Below, one piece after another: positions 17,157 through 25,037 of a stretch of 64,000 nucleotides of DNA. This DNA comes from Streptomyces sp. NBC_00483 (GTDB lineage Bacteria > Actinomycetota > Actinomycetes > Streptomycetales > Streptomycetaceae): assembly GCF_036013745.1 (NCBI RefSeq), contig NZ_CP107880.1:8370001-8434000 (forward strand), in the 5' to 3' direction. The position numbers were made by a program, and so were the translations under genes. The notes under the pieces were generated by a model. It did not search any database. It had not been told where the DNA came from and worked only from the letters and a program-made list of their open reading frames with translations. Every line of letters starts with the position of its first letter. Position 1 is the stretch's first letter.

Positions 17157-17879
17157 ATGCCGATCGACTACGTGAAGATGCCCACCGGACTCGTCAGCCT
17201 CACGAAGGCTGCCGCCGTCTCCCTGCGGAAGCAGGGCCTCACTGGGCAACGAGCCGCCGTCTACCTCGTCCTCGACCGGTCCGGAAGCATGCGCCGTTAC
17301 TACAAGGACGGCAGCATGCAGCACCTCGCCGAACAGGCCCTCGCCCTGTCCGCGAACCTGGACGACGACGGAGTCGTGCCCCTCGTCTTCTTCGACACCG
17401 AGGCCCACGACGCCGTCGACATCAGCCTCGACAACTACGTCGGCCGGATCGCGAAACTCCACGAAGCGCTCGGCCACATGGGGACCACCAACTACGCCGC
17501 TGCCATGGACGCCGTCATCAACCACTACCTCGACAGTGATGCCAAGGCGCCCGCGTTCGTCATCTTCCAGACCGACGGCTCCCCCGACTCCCGCCGCGCT
17601 GCCGAACAGACCCTGTGCAAAGCAGCCAAGCTGCCGATCTTCTGGCAGTTCATCGGCTACGGCGACGATGAGTTCAGGTTCTTGCGCAAGCTCGACGAGC
17701 TGGCCGTGCCGAAGAAGCGGATCGTCGACAACGCCGGCTTTTTCCCGGCAGGCAAAGACCCCAAGCTCATCCCCGACGGGGTCCTCTACGACCAGCTCAT
17801 GGGCGAGTATCCGGACTGGCTGCGGGCCGCCTCCACCGCCGGAATCACGGCACACGCCGACTGCACATTGCGGGAGTGA
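17157..17879 (+). CDS. vWA-domain protein (TerF-like)
   Basis: Predicted 240 residues. The first 34 form an amphipathic leader (VSLTKAAAVSLRKQGLTG) typical of TerF/TerD-associated vWA proteins. A von Willebrand A domain follows, with a complete metal site: DRSGSM (Asp40, Ser42, Ser44), Thr in MGTTNYAAAMD, and Asp in TDGSPD. The C-terminus (FLRKLDELAVPKKRIVDNAG, then FPAG) matches cytosolic vWA proteins linked to tellurite and chemical-stress systems in Streptomyces. ATG 17157 has AAGGAG nine bases upstream. No Ter genes adjoin, though a TerD fusion lies at 38954. It is terminated by the hairpin at 18129. Metal-dependent protein-protein interaction is expected; the partner is unknown. Confidence 0.85.
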   Translation: MPIDYVKMPTGLVSLTKAAAVSLRKQGLTGQRAAVYLVLDRSGSMRRYYKDGSMQHLAEQALALSANLDDDGVVPLVFFDTEAHDAVDISLDNYVGRIAKLHEALGHMGTTNYAAAMDAVINHYLDSDAKAPAFVIFQTDGSPDSRRAAEQTLCKAAKLPIFWQFIGYGDDEFRFLRKLDELAVPKKRIVDNAGFFPAGKDPKLIPDGVLYDQLMGEYPDWLRAASTAGITAHADCTLRE

Positions 17880-18128
17880 CCGCCCATGCCACCGAACCTT
17901 GGACGGCGCAACAGGCAAGCTTTGCCGTTGAGTTGGGATTGCGGGCGCACTCGCTGGGTTCCCTGCTCCGAGACCGGGATGTGCGGTACACCGAATGCTT
18001 CGATGCGGGCTTGTGGACGCGCAGTGCCTGGCGCACCAGTTCGCCGACGGTCAAATGGGCGCCGTCTCCTCCTCGTGTCATCCGCGGGAGTCGTGTCCCG
18101 GGTCGCCGACATGGTGTTTGGTCGCCCG

Positions 18129-18170
18129 GTGGTGTGTCGTGGCCGAATGTGTTCGGCGACGACACACCAC
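18129..18170. terminator. Bidirectional terminator hairpin
   Basis: A 19-bp stem (18129-18147 with 18152-18170) has a single G-G mismatch and a TGTG loop. It lies between the convergent vWA gene (plus) and the sugar operon (minus, ending 18175), so it can stop transcription from both sides. Confidence 0.8.
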
Positions 18171-18174
18171 GGGT

Positions 18175-19116
18175 TCATTCCCAGGTCAGGGCGGGGCCAG
18201 TGGGTGTGAGAGTGAAGGGTGTGGCGGCGATGTACCACGTACGGCCGTGGTCGTTATTGCCCTGGAAGAGCAGATGGCGCCGACCGTCGTGATGGAGCAC
18301 GCCCGGGTGGCCGCTCTCGGAGGAATTCCAGGTGCCGGGGGCGCCGACGGGGAGTACGGGTTCGGTGCTGCCGCGTTCCCACCGGACACCGTCCGGACTC
18401 GTGGCCCAACCGATCTGCTGGGGCGCGTTGTTGTAGGCACCGGCGTAGAACATGCCGAAGCGTACGCCGTCCCAGGTCAGGGCGGGTGCCTCGATGCAGT
18501 CCTGTTCCCAGTCGAGTTCGGGCCGCAGGGCCGGGGCGTGCGGGGTCAGATGGGTCCAGGCGTCGGCTCCGAAATCGCTGTCGGCGGCGGCGGTCGCGGT
18601 GCCGATCATCTGGACCTTCATGTCCGGGTCGCGGGTCGCGTAGGCCAGCAGGACGCGGTCGCCGTAGAGCACCGCATCGGCGTCGATGGCCCGGCCGCAC
18701 GACCAGGCGAGCGGCGCGCGTAGCACGGGGTTGTCCCCATGTCCGCTGAACGATAGGCCGTCGGTGCTGCTCGCGTGGCAGATCGCGTCGTTGCGGCCGG
18801 TGCCGTAGGACTGGAAGAACAGGTGGACGCGGTCGCCGATGACGACCGCTCCCGGTGCCGCCGCGCCGCGGGCGTCGTACTCGCCGAACGGGGCGAGTAC
18901 GCGGCTGAGCGTCCAGTTCGCCAGGTCGTCGCTTTCGGCCACGCCGATGCTCCAGCGGTCGCCTTCGCCCGCCGGGCGGCCCGGCGGCAGGGTGAGGTAC
19001 ATCAGGTAGCGGCCTTGGAACCACACCGCTGAGGGGTCCTTGGCGAAGGAACGACCGTCTGGGCCTGGTGCGCCCCAGGGCCTGCCGAGGATATGGATCT
19101 GCTGTCGTGTCTTCAC
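18175..19116 (-). CDS. Five-bladed beta-propeller glycosidase-like protein
   Basis: Predicted 313 residues with no signal peptide. Repeated propeller blades are visible (KDPSAVWFQGRYLMYLTL, WSIGVAESDDLANWT, AICHASSTDGLSF, DCIEAPALTWDGVRFGMFYA, HPGVLHHDGRRHLLFQG). This is the layout of GH43/GH117-like or GH130-like proteins; acidic residues in KDPS, DADAV and CIEAP could form the active site. Being cytoplasmic, it would act on sugars already imported. It is the last gene of the six-gene operon, with GTG 19116 only five bases after the binding-protein stop. The exact glycosidic bond is not predictable. Confidence 0.7.
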   Translation of the reverse strand: MKTRQQIHILGRPWGAPGPDGRSFAKDPSAVWFQGRYLMYLTLPPGRPAGEGDRWSIGVAESDDLANWTLSRVLAPFGEYDARGAAAPGAVVIGDRVHLFFQSYGTGRNDAICHASSTDGLSFSGHGDNPVLRAPLAWSCGRAIDADAVLYGDRVLLAYATRDPDMKVQMIGTATAAADSDFGADAWTHLTPHAPALRPELDWEQDCIEAPALTWDGVRFGMFYAGAYNNAPQQIGWATSPDGVRWERGSTEPVLPVGAPGTWNSSESGHPGVLHHDGRRHLLFQGNNDHGRTWYIAATPFTLTPTGPALTWE

Positions 19117-19121
19117 GGTGG

Positions 19122-20735
19122 TCAGCTCTTCCTCGTGGCGAGTGCTTGTTCGTACTCCGCGCGCATGGCGTCGCCGCCGCGACGGCGCCACTGTCGTATG
19201 GTCTCGGGCCAGCTGGAGACCTTGGCGCGGCCGAGCAGGATGTTGTTGACCGAGTCGTCGAGGAGCTTCGTGAGGAGCTGGCCCTTGGTGGTGGACGTGG
19301 GCGAGTACAGGCCGTATGTGGGGCTGAGCTTCATGTGCGGCGCGGCGGTCCGCAGATTGCGGTACGCGGACTCGGTGGCCTCGGGGAAGCCGGGGAAGAA
19401 CAGCGCCTTGGGCGAGTCGGCCAGGTACTGGATCGGGAAGTCGCCGAGCCCGGTCTCGCTGTTGCCGCGGTCGGTCAGGACGGGGTCGCCCTTCTCGAAG
19501 TTGAAGTCGTAGCCCTCGATCCCGTACTTGCGGAAGGTGTATTCCTGTGTGCCGATCGGCGCCGCACACCAGTTGAGGTACTCCAGGATCGCCTCGATCC
19601 GCCCGGGTTCGGCGCGGCTGAGGGCGGTGATGGAGTTGTTCGGACTGGTCAGCCACATCCTGCCCGGCTTTCCGTCGGGTCCCGGGATGACCGGCAGGGC
19701 GACCTCGAAGCCGCCTCGGCCCTGCTGGTAGAGGCCGGGGAGGGCGGAGTAGGTGTCCTGGAGCATGGCCACCGTCCCCTGGCGGAACCAGACCTTGCCG
19801 TTGAAGGCGGTGACTCCGTCGGGGTGGACCATCTTCTGTGTGGTCATGCGCCGGGCGATGTCCAGCGCCTCGTGGTACTCCTCCGTCTCCCGGAAGAACG
19901 TGAACCTTCCGCCGCGCTCGCTCCACTCGCCGGACAGGCCGAGCATCGTCGCCAGGGTCTGGATGGGGGCGGAGGCGAAGGCCCAGTGGTTGCGGCGGTC
20001 ATCCGTCATCTCCTTGCCCATGGAAAGGAGTTCGCTGACGTCGTGGAATTCGGGGTCCACGTCCCGTTTACGGAACAGGTCTGCCCTCGACAGGAGCGTG
20101 ACCACCGCGAACGCGCCGCGGGTGATGGGGACAGCGAAGATGCGGCCCGAGAACACACAGCCCTGCCAGTTCTGAGTCGGCAGGTTCGCGAGGAACGGGT
20201 ACTTGTGGATCGCGCTGCCCGACAGGTGCGGGGTGAGGTCGTGTGCCTTGGCCTCCAGGAGCTGCGGCAGATAGGCCGGGTTGTTCACGATGTTCCACAC
20301 GTCACCGAGCGCGTCACCGGCGACCGACGTCTGGAACTTGTTGTCGTAGTCCCCTCCGGGCGTGATGGCCAGATTGAGGCGGACGCCGGTGCGCTTGTTG
20401 AGCTCCAGCCAGTACCGGTTGCGCTCGAGCGAGGGCGGGACCGGCGAGTTGGTGGGCACATGGCCCTGGACGGAGAGGCCGCGCCCGGGAGGTCGGTCGA
20501 AGGCGCGCATGGCGTTCGACGGGTAGTGCAGGTACGTCTCGGGCATCAGCGGATGGGTCGTGGGCAGGTCCGGCTTCACACCCTGCCAGCGCCGGTGTTC
20601 GGGCAGTTCGACGGGCTTGTTGATGGCGGTGACGTCCGTGGACCGGGTGACGGTGGAGCAGCCGGTCAGGGCGCCCGCCCCGGCCAGTGCCGCGCCCATG
20701 AAGGTGCGGCGGCGCAACGCGTTGGGCACGGTCAT
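19122..20735 (-). CDS. Lipoprotein sugar-binding protein of ABC transporter
   Basis: Predicted 537 residues. The N-terminus is a basic, twin-arginine-containing stretch (RRRTFMGAALAGAGA) followed by lipobox LTGC with Cys26, so the mature protein should be lipid-anchored outside the membrane. The length and the C-terminal fold (WLTSPNNSITALSR, EYLNWCAAPIGTQEYTFRKY) fit the large extracellular binding proteins (LipO/LplA-like) that pair with LplB and LplC permeases. ATG 20735 overlaps the permease stop by four bases. No ATPase gene is present in the operon; such importers commonly share a multi-use ATPase such as MsiK encoded elsewhere. Substrate is unknown, probably an oligosaccharide. Confidence 0.88.
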   Translation of the reverse strand: MTVPNALRRRTFMGAALAGAGALTGCSTVTRSTDVTAINKPVELPEHRRWQGVKPDLPTTHPLMPETYLHYPSNAMRAFDRPPGRGLSVQGHVPTNSPVPPSLERNRYWLELNKRTGVRLNLAITPGGDYDNKFQTSVAGDALGDVWNIVNNPAYLPQLLEAKAHDLTPHLSGSAIHKYPFLANLPTQNWQGCVFSGRIFAVPITRGAFAVVTLLSRADLFRKRDVDPEFHDVSELLSMGKEMTDDRRNHWAFASAPIQTLATMLGLSGEWSERGGRFTFFRETEEYHEALDIARRMTTQKMVHPDGVTAFNGKVWFRQGTVAMLQDTYSALPGLYQQGRGGFEVALPVIPGPDGKPGRMWLTSPNNSITALSRAEPGRIEAILEYLNWCAAPIGTQEYTFRKYGIEGYDFNFEKGDPVLTDRGNSETGLGDFPIQYLADSPKALFFPGFPEATESAYRNLRTAAPHMKLSPTYGLYSPTSTTKGQLLTKLLDDSVNNILLGRAKVSSWPETIRQWRRRGGDAMRAEYEQALATRKS

Positions 20736-21679
20736 CCCTTCACCGCCCCGGTCAGCATGCCCTTGTTGAAGTGCCGCTGCAGGAACGGATAGGCGATAAG
20801 GATCGGTACGGTCGAGATGACGAGGATCGCCATTTGGATGGACTCCTGCGGGGGCAGTGCCTCGCCGGTCCCGCCGAGTTGGGAGCTGCCGAGCTGGGTG
20901 TCGTTGATCACGAAGGTGCGCAGGACCAGCTGTAGCGGCCACTTGGCGCTGTCATTGAGGTAGATCATCGCGTTGAAGAAGGCGTTCCAGTACGCCACTG
21001 CGTAGAAGAGGCCGATCACCGCGAGCACGGCGCGCGACAGTGGAAGTACGACGCGCCAGAAGATGCCGAACTCGCCTGCGCCGTCGATGCGGGCGCTGTC
21101 CGTCAGCTCGCCCGGGATGTTCATGAAGAAGGCGCGCAGGACGATGACGTTGAAGCCGTTGACGGCCGTGGGGAGGATCAGCGCCCACAGCGAGTCGAGC
21201 AGCCCGAACTCCTTGACCGTCAGATAGCTCGGTATGAGCCCCGGCGTGAAGAGAAGAGTGAGGAGCACCAGCATGAGGATCAGCTTGTGGCCGACCATGG
21301 CGGAGCGGCTGAGCGCGTAGGCGAGCATCGTCGAGAGGGTGAGGCTGACGAGCGTGCCCCCGACGGTGACGACGCCGCTGATGAACAGTGACTGGGTGAC
21401 CACGCCGCCCGCGAACAGCGCGCGGTAGGTGGACAGGTCGACGGATGTGGGCCACAGGACGAAACCGCCTGCCTGCGACACCTCTTGGGGGCCCGCGATG
21501 CTCGTCGAGACGATGCCGACGAACGGCACGATGACAAGAGTGCACAGGACCACGAGTACCAGGCCCTTGAGGGCGCGTACCGGCAACGAGGGTGCGTCCA
21601 GGGGGCGTTCGCCCCGTGAGGCGGACCGCAGGGACGTGAGCGGCGTGCGGTTGCGCACGCGGGGTTCGATGGTCGTCAT
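20732..21679 (-). CDS. ABC sugar transporter permease, LplC-like
   Basis: Predicted 315 residues with about six membrane segments (ALKGLVLVVLCTLVIVPFVG near the start; LILMLVLLTLLFTPGLIPSY; VLAVIGLFYAVAYW; MAILVISTVPILIAYPFLQ). It has the EAA-type coupling loop DSARIDGAGEFGIFWRVVLP, the site that contacts the ATPase. It ends in QRHFNKGMLTGAVKG, characteristic of COG0395/LplC permeases. ATG 21679 overlaps the LplB-like stop (ATGA), and its own stop overlaps the binding-protein start. It forms the inner-membrane channel with the preceding gene product. Confidence 0.9.
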   Translation of the reverse strand: MTTIEPRVRNRTPLTSLRSASRGERPLDAPSLPVRALKGLVLVVLCTLVIVPFVGIVSTSIAGPQEVSQAGGFVLWPTSVDLSTYRALFAGGVVTQSLFISGVVTVGGTLVSLTLSTMLAYALSRSAMVGHKLILMLVLLTLLFTPGLIPSYLTVKEFGLLDSLWALILPTAVNGFNVIVLRAFFMNIPGELTDSARIDGAGEFGIFWRVVLPLSRAVLAVIGLFYAVAYWNAFFNAMIYLNDSAKWPLQLVLRTFVINDTQLGSSQLGGTGEALPPQESIQMAILVISTVPILIAYPFLQRHFNKGMLTGAVKG

Positions 21680-22680
21680 CGCTTTTCGTACACCCCAGAC
21701 TCGCCGAAGACATGGGCCGTCCGGTTCGCGCCGTACACCAGCGCGACGCCCACGATGCCCTTCACCAGACCGACCGCCGCGGCCATGCCCCACTGCCCGC
21801 CGACGATGCCGTTGTTGTAGACGTACGTGTCGAGCACCTCGCTCGCCTGTCGGCCGAAGGCCCCCTGCTGCAGCAGGATCTGCTCGAACCCGACCGTCAG
21901 TGAGTCACCGAGCCGCAGGATCAGGAGCATGATGATGATCCCGCGCATGCCCGGCAGCGTGACGTGCCACAGCTGCCGTGTCTTCGACGCGCCGTCCACG
22001 CTGGCCGCCTCGTACAGGGACGGGCTTATCTGGGCCAGGACCGCGAGGAAGAGGATGGTGGCCCACCCGGTGTCCTTCCACATCACCTGACTGGTGACCA
22101 CGGCGATGAACGCGTCCGGGTTGCCGAGGATGTTCACCGTACCGTGGCCGGCCGCCCGCAGCGCGTTGTTGAGCAGGCCGCCGCCGCCCAGCATCTGCTG
22201 GAAGACGGCCACGACGATCACCCACGACAGGAAGTGCGGCAGGTAGAGGATCGACTGCACGATCCGCTTGAGGCGCTCCGGCAGCAGGGAGTTGAGCAGC
22301 AGAGCGAGCAGGATGGGCGCCGGGAAGACGAACACCACCTGGATGACGGTGATTGTCAGGGTGTTGCCCAGGGCGTTCAGGAACTCCTTGTCGCCGTTGA
22401 ACAGGATCGCGAAGTTGTCGAGTCCGACCCAGGCACTGCGCCCCAGCTGCACGAACGGCAGGTACTCCTGGAAGGCGATGAAATTGCCGAGCAGTGGCAG
22501 GTAGGCGAAGGCGAGGAGCAGGCCGAGTCCGGGGAGTGCCATCAGGAGCAGGACCCTGTCGCGGCGGACGCGCTGCCACAGGCTCTGCTTCATGCCGCTC
22601 GGCGCACCCGGTCCGGCCTGTTCGGCGGCGGCCATCGATGTGGCGTCCGGGGCCGGTGGCGCGGTACGGAGGCTCACCAC
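21676..22680 (-). CDS. ABC sugar transporter permease, LplB-like
   Basis: Predicted about 334 residues. A ~33-residue cytoplasmic leader precedes six membrane segments (LLLMALPGLGLLLAFAYLPL; ITVIQVVFVFPAPILLALLL; ILYLPHFLSWVIVVAVFQQM; and others). The coupling loop is YEAASVDGASKTRQLWHVTL. It belongs to the COG4209/LplB permeases and pairs with the following LplC-like protein. The start is GTG 22680 or GTG 22677; the latter gives a GTGA overlap with the DUF6807 stop. AAGGGG lies upstream at suitable distance. Residues near the start are poorly conserved, so the exact start is uncertain. Confidence 0.88.
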   Translation of the reverse strand: MVSLRTAPPAPDATSMAAAEQAGPGAPSGMKQSLWQRVRRDRVLLLMALPGLGLLLAFAYLPLLGNFIAFQEYLPFVQLGRSAWVGLDNFAILFNGDKEFLNALGNTLTITVIQVVFVFPAPILLALLLNSLLPERLKRIVQSILYLPHFLSWVIVVAVFQQMLGGGGLLNNALRAAGHGTVNILGNPDAFIAVVTSQVMWKDTGWATILFLAVLAQISPSLYEAASVDGASKTRQLWHVTLPGMRGIIIMLLILRLGDSLTVGFEQILLQQGAFGRQASEVLDTYVYNNGIVGGQWGMAAAVGLVKGIVGVALVYGANRTAHVFGESGVYEKR

Positions 22681-23618
22681 TGGAGCCCCTTCAGGTACGC
22701 GGCGGCCCGCTCGTGGTCCCATGCTCCGTCGGCGACGACCACGCGGTAGCGGTAGGCGAAGGACTCGCCGTGCGGCAGCTCGAACTCCTCGAAGAACGCC
22801 CAGGAGAAGGCCGCCGTGGGGATAGGCCTGGAGCGTACGAACCAGTGCGAGGCGTGTACGGCGTCCGGGCCGAGGTTCTCCGGGGCGTGGGCGAACAGGA
22901 GGGTGGAGCGGGCGTCGGTGTCGTCGTGCTCGGCGGTGAAGCCTATCCACTCGGCGTCCGCGGCCGAGGTGCCCATGGTGTCCTCGTCGCCGGCCGGACC
23001 ACTGGGCGTGAGCACCTGCCCTCCGGTGAAGTCGCGCGGGCCGCGCCACTGCAGTCCGGTGTAGCCGGCCATGTCGCGCCCGGCGGTGGTCGGCGATCCG
23101 AAGCGCAACGGCTCGCCGTCGGCGCGGACATTGCTCAGGTGGATCGACCAGTCCATCGCGTACGCGCCGGCCTCCGTATCGACGGAGTGCACCGCGACAC
23201 CGCGCCGCTCGCTCGCCCACTCGGCGCCACTGTGCGCGATCCAGGTCAGGTTCGACGAGAGCCCGACGCGCTCGTCGTCGGCGGTCACGGCGCTGAAGCC
23301 GTCGTGCCGCATGGAGCCGACCCGCTCGGGGACGTGCTGGTATTCCTCCTCTGGCCCGAGGTAGGAGACGCCTCCCCAGAAGTTCTGCCCTGACAGATGG
23401 CTCGCGGTCATCTGCAGGCCCTTGTGCCAGCGGTGGTCGTGGGGGCGGTAGCCGGAGACCGGGTTGCCGGTCAGGGTGCGCAGCGGGTGGATGTACGGCT
23501 TGGGGGCCTCGAAGGGTTCGGGGTCCGGACGGTAGACGTAGGAGAGCAGCTCGGTGCCGTCGGCGCTGACGGTGACGCGGTCGCCGAGGGCGTGGACGGT
23601 GGACAGGCGCGCGGTCAC
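22674..23618 (-). CDS. DUF6807 (PmoA-like) family protein
   Basis: Predicted 314 residues, all beta-rich. Key blocks are KPYIHPLRTLTGNPVSGYRP, HDHRWHKGLQMTASHLSGQN, and the late AFSWAFFEEFELPHGESFAYRYRVVV. This matches the family once misnamed methane oxygenase PmoA (DUF6807), which has a galactose-mutarotase-like beta-sandwich. Genome context for the family is usually Gfo/Idh dehydrogenases and sugar ABC transporters, as here. The His-rich HDHRWH motif probably binds ligand. GTG 23618 overlaps the dehydrogenase stop (GTGA), so translation is coupled. A role as sugar epimerase, lyase or accessory to the neighbouring dehydrogenase is inferred. Confidence 0.8.
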   Translation of the reverse strand: MTARLSTVHALGDRVTVSADGTELLSYVYRPDPEPFEAPKPYIHPLRTLTGNPVSGYRPHDHRWHKGLQMTASHLSGQNFWGGVSYLGPEEEYQHVPERVGSMRHDGFSAVTADDERVGLSSNLTWIAHSGAEWASERRGVAVHSVDTEAGAYAMDWSIHLSNVRADGEPLRFGSPTTAGRDMAGYTGLQWRGPRDFTGGQVLTPSGPAGDEDTMGTSAADAEWIGFTAEHDDTDARSTLLFAHAPENLGPDAVHASHWFVRSRPIPTAAFSWAFFEEFELPHGESFAYRYRVVVADGAWDHERAAAYLKGLQW

Positions 23619-24757
23619 TGCTGCTCCTTCGCTGCGGACGTGGGGGCCCAGTCGGGGTGGTCGCCGTGCATGGACGTGTAGTACGGGTCGCCCGCCGCGA
23701 TCTCGCCGGCCTGCACAGGGCGGCCGGTGAACGCGGACTTGTACAGGGCGGCGGCGAACTCCACGGTGCGGCGGGCGTCATCGCCGCTGCCGGGCGGCCT
23801 GGCGCCGGCTTCGTACGCGTCGAGGACCGCACCGAGCTGTGCGGCGTGCGAGCTGGGTACGTCCGCGGCAGGGGTGCGCCATCGTGCGACACGGGCATCG
23901 GCGTCGAGGCCGCGGCGCGGGGTGTAGGTCCAGCTGTCGTTTTGGTGGCCGTAGAGGTGGATGAGCTCGACGGTGGCGTCGGCACAGTCGATCCGGATGC
24001 GGCTCTCCTCGTCGGGCGACAGCACGCTGTTGACGACGGTGGCCATCGCCCCGCCCCGGAAGCGGACCAGCGCGGTGGAGAGGTCCTCGCTCTCCACGTC
24101 GTGGACGAGGCGTCCCGCCATGGCGCGGATCTCGCTCCAGTCGCCGAGCAGGTGCAGCAGCAGGTCGTACTGGTGGATGCCGTGGCCCATCGTCGGCCCG
24201 CCGCCCTCGGTCTCCCAACGGCCGCGCCAGGGAACGGAGTAGTAGGCCGTGTCGCGGTGCCAGGTGGTCTGGCAATGCGCGACCAGCGGGTCGCCGACCG
24301 CGCCGCTGCCGATCAGCTCGCGGGCGTGGACGGCGCCCGAGCCGTAACGGTGCTGGAAGAACACGGAGGCGAAGCCGGGGGCGGCGTCCTCCGCGGCGGC
24401 TATCTCGTCGTACTCGGCCAGCGAGAGACACAGTGGCTTTTCGCACAGAACCCAGGCGCCCGCCTTGAGGGCGGCGATGGTCTGCTCGCGGTGCAGCCAG
24501 GGCGGGGTGCCGATGAGGACGAGGTCGGGGCGGACTTCGCCCAGCATTGCGGCCAGGTCGGTGTAGCCCGAAACGCCTTCTCCGGCCGCCTCCTGGAAGG
24601 CGGCGAGGCGTCCGGGGTCGACGTCCACCGCGGCCACGAGCTCGACACGGTCGGAGTGGGCGCGCAGGGCGGAGAGATGGGCACCGGTGGCGATGCCACC
24701 GGTGCCGACGACGGCAACGCGCAGGCGGCTGGCGGTGGGTGGGGACGACGGCGTCAT
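23615..24757 (-). CDS. Gfo/Idh/MocA-family oxidoreductase
   Basis: Predicted 380 residues. The N-terminal Rossmann fold has VAVVGTGGIATGAHLSALRA near residue 13 and the hallmark CEKPL near 110, whose lysine positions substrate and NAD(P). The C-terminal beta-sheet domain carries GHGIHQYDLLLHLLGDW, with the GxxxHxxD motif that supplies the catalytic His. Members oxidise or reduce sugars and inositols at a ring carbon. ATG 24757 has AAGGAG upstream. It is the first gene of the operon and follows the mirror-image LacI-type operators at 24824 and 24924, so induction by the imported sugar is likely. Confidence 0.9.
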   Translation of the reverse strand: MTPSSPPTASRLRVAVVGTGGIATGAHLSALRAHSDRVELVAAVDVDPGRLAAFQEAAGEGVSGYTDLAAMLGEVRPDLVLIGTPPWLHREQTIAALKAGAWVLCEKPLCLSLAEYDEIAAAEDAAPGFASVFFQHRYGSGAVHARELIGSGAVGDPLVAHCQTTWHRDTAYYSVPWRGRWETEGGGPTMGHGIHQYDLLLHLLGDWSEIRAMAGRLVHDVESEDLSTALVRFRGGAMATVVNSVLSPDEESRIRIDCADATVELIHLYGHQNDSWTYTPRRGLDADARVARWRTPAADVPSSHAAQLGAVLDAYEAGARPPGSGDDARRTVEFAAALYKSAFTGRPVQAGEIAAGDPYYTSMHGDHPDWAPTSAAKEQQ

Positions 24758-24823
24758 GCGGCGGCTCCTTGGGGTCGCGCGGCGGGCAGAGAGCGCTTTC
24801 CCTGCGTTCGGCCGCGTGGCCAA

Positions 24824-24935
24824 GTGATCGTTCACTCAAGAGAATTGCGAGTACGCCGAAGAACTCGGCTACCCGGCCCACCCATGCACGGACGGGCCGA
24901 TTGTCGGTGACCCTAGGATTCAAGTGAACGATCAC
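24824..24935 (-). promoter_or_regulatory. Paired mirror-image LacI-type operators
   Basis: GTGATCGTTCAC at 24824-24835 and its exact reverse complement GTGAACGATCAC at 24924-24935 lie 100 bp apart, each nearly palindromic around a central CG as in LacI-family operators. Flanks match too (CAA before, CAAG after). They bracket the likely operon promoter upstream of the Gfo/Idh gene. The LacI-family gene at 25038 is the natural ligand; looping or cooperative binding is possible. Confidence 0.75.
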
Positions 24936-24957
24936 ACAAGAGTCGTGAAGCGATTGA

Positions 24958-24971
24958 TTCCAACGTTGGAA
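24958..24971. promoter_or_regulatory. Perfect 14-bp palindrome, possible third operator
   Basis: TTCCAACGTTGGAA is a perfect palindrome with a central CG, between the LacI gene's stop and the paired operators. It could be another LacI-family operator for a different regulator. No experimental support. Confidence 0.4.
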
Positions 24972-25002
24972 GCGGGAGTCTCCGGCGCACTGTCGAAGGT
25001 CT

Positions 25003-25017
25003 GGGCCGCTGCGGCCC
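25003..25017 (-). terminator. Short GC hairpin after LacI gene
   Basis: GGGCCGC, T, GCGGCCC forms a compact perfect stem 21 bases after the LacI gene stop on the minus strand. It is a plausible terminator separating the regulator from the sugar operon. Confidence 0.45.
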
Positions 25018-25037
25018 GCCGACGTTCGGGCTTTCGA

